Shown here in pieces: positions 5,506-5,582 of a stretch of DNA of 5,582 bases. Source of the stretch: an uncultured Clostridia bacterium (GTDB lineage: Bacteria; Bacillota; Clostridia; Oscillospirales; Ruminococcaceae); NCBI GenBank assembly GCA_947625455.1, contig CANQOJ010000148.1:1-5582 (forward strand), written 5' to 3'. The position numbers and the translations under genes were made by a program. Under the pieces are notes generated by a model, which worked only from the letters and a program-made list of their open reading frames with translations, ran no database searches and was not told the origin of the DNA. Every line of letters begins with the position of its first letter. Position 1 is the first letter of the stretch.

Positions 5506-5582
5506 GCTGGTGTAGCTCAGTCGCGTAGACGTATCAAGCAGAGCTTGATACTGCGCATTCGTAATGCGCAGGTCGTGTGATG
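5506..5582 (+). pseudogene. tRNA-Thr(CGU)-like unit 5, cut by window edge
   Basis: From the acceptor strand to GTGTGATG it has the same sequence as unit 3, with the inserted hairpin at 5531-5551. The last bases (GTGTGATG) match the chimeric tails of units 1 and 3 rather than a T-loop, so this unit probably also lacks a tRNA 3' half. The decisive part lies outside the window. Confidence 0.6.

Larger units (their letters stand above)
4773..5582 (+). repeat. Tandem array of five chimeric tRNA-Thr(CGU)-like units, continuing past the right edge
   Basis: Each unit is preceded by an AATTTAAT leader and then has a GCYGGTG-type 5' acceptor strand, a D-arm region, and an identical anticodon arm GCGCA-TTCGTAA-TGCGC. 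In units 1, 3, 4 and 5 this continues as AGGTCGTGTG. Unit starts lie at 4784, 4985, 5126, 5326 and 5506, so periods are 201, 141, 200 and 180 bp. The tail of units 1, 3 and 4 is conserved: ATAAGGAGAT, then TCGCGGTCTTGCAA and a T-run, an AACGTTC segment, and a TTCGG-TTG-CCGAA hairpin before the next unit. Conserved structure on the plus strand, the upstream promoter and frames that do not hold between units all favour RNA over protein. Whether the array is functional or a decayed, amplified tRNA relic cannot be decided from the sequence. Confidence 0.8.

Noticed and set aside
4784..5582. Functional tRNA-Thr genes, or tRNA genes with an intron in the T-arm
   Set aside because: In the complete units no downstream sequence supplies the T-loop or an acceptor strand pairing with GCTGGTG before the next unit begins.
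4773..5582. CRISPR array
   Set aside because: Repeats are about 140-200 bp with conserved rather than unique intervening sequence, and no cas genes are present.

Overview
The window looks like chromosomal DNA of a low-to-moderate-GC Firmicute of class Clostridia. A Ruminococcaceae/Oscillospiraceae-like gut anaerobe would fit, but I infer this from gene content and style only. The signs are a RemA-gmk-priA cluster, strong Shine-Dalgarno sites, consensus sigma-A promoters and several TTG starts.

Left part (1-996, minus strand): a tight housekeeping operon reads leftwards: remA (DNA-binding regulator), gmk (guanylate kinase) and the first 44 codons of priA (primosomal helicase), which runs off the window edge. 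The rpoZ gene often found after gmk in Clostridia is absent here. remA and priA both appear to start with TTG.

Centre (997-1315): a divergent intergenic region. A minus-strand promoter with an extended -10 probably serves remA, and a perfect TTGACA-17-TATAAT promoter on the plus strand serves ilvB. Short direct repeats precede remA, and inverted repeats lie between the two promoters. The ilvB leader is only about 36 nt, so there is no room for a T-box or attenuator.

Centre-right (1316-4581, plus strand): ilvB-ilvN-ilvC, encoding both acetohydroxyacid synthase subunits and ketol-acid reductoisomerase, the first two steps of branched-chain amino-acid synthesis. The valine-feedback residues of IlvN are intact. 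IlvB has Phe where most homologues have the substrate-selecting Trp.

Right part (4582-5582): no protein gene. A long imperfect hairpin (4602-4679) follows ilvC. Then a second perfect promoter (TTGACA-17-TATAAT, extended -10) reads into a tandem array of five units, spaced 141-201 bp apart. Each begins like tRNA-Thr(CGU), with the same anticodon arm, but none of the four complete units has the 3' part of a tRNA. Four of the five carry an exactly 21-nt hairpin in the 3' strand of the D-stem, in two unrelated sequences. This promoter-driven array of chimeric tRNA-like RNAs is the most unusual feature of the window. It continues past the right edge.
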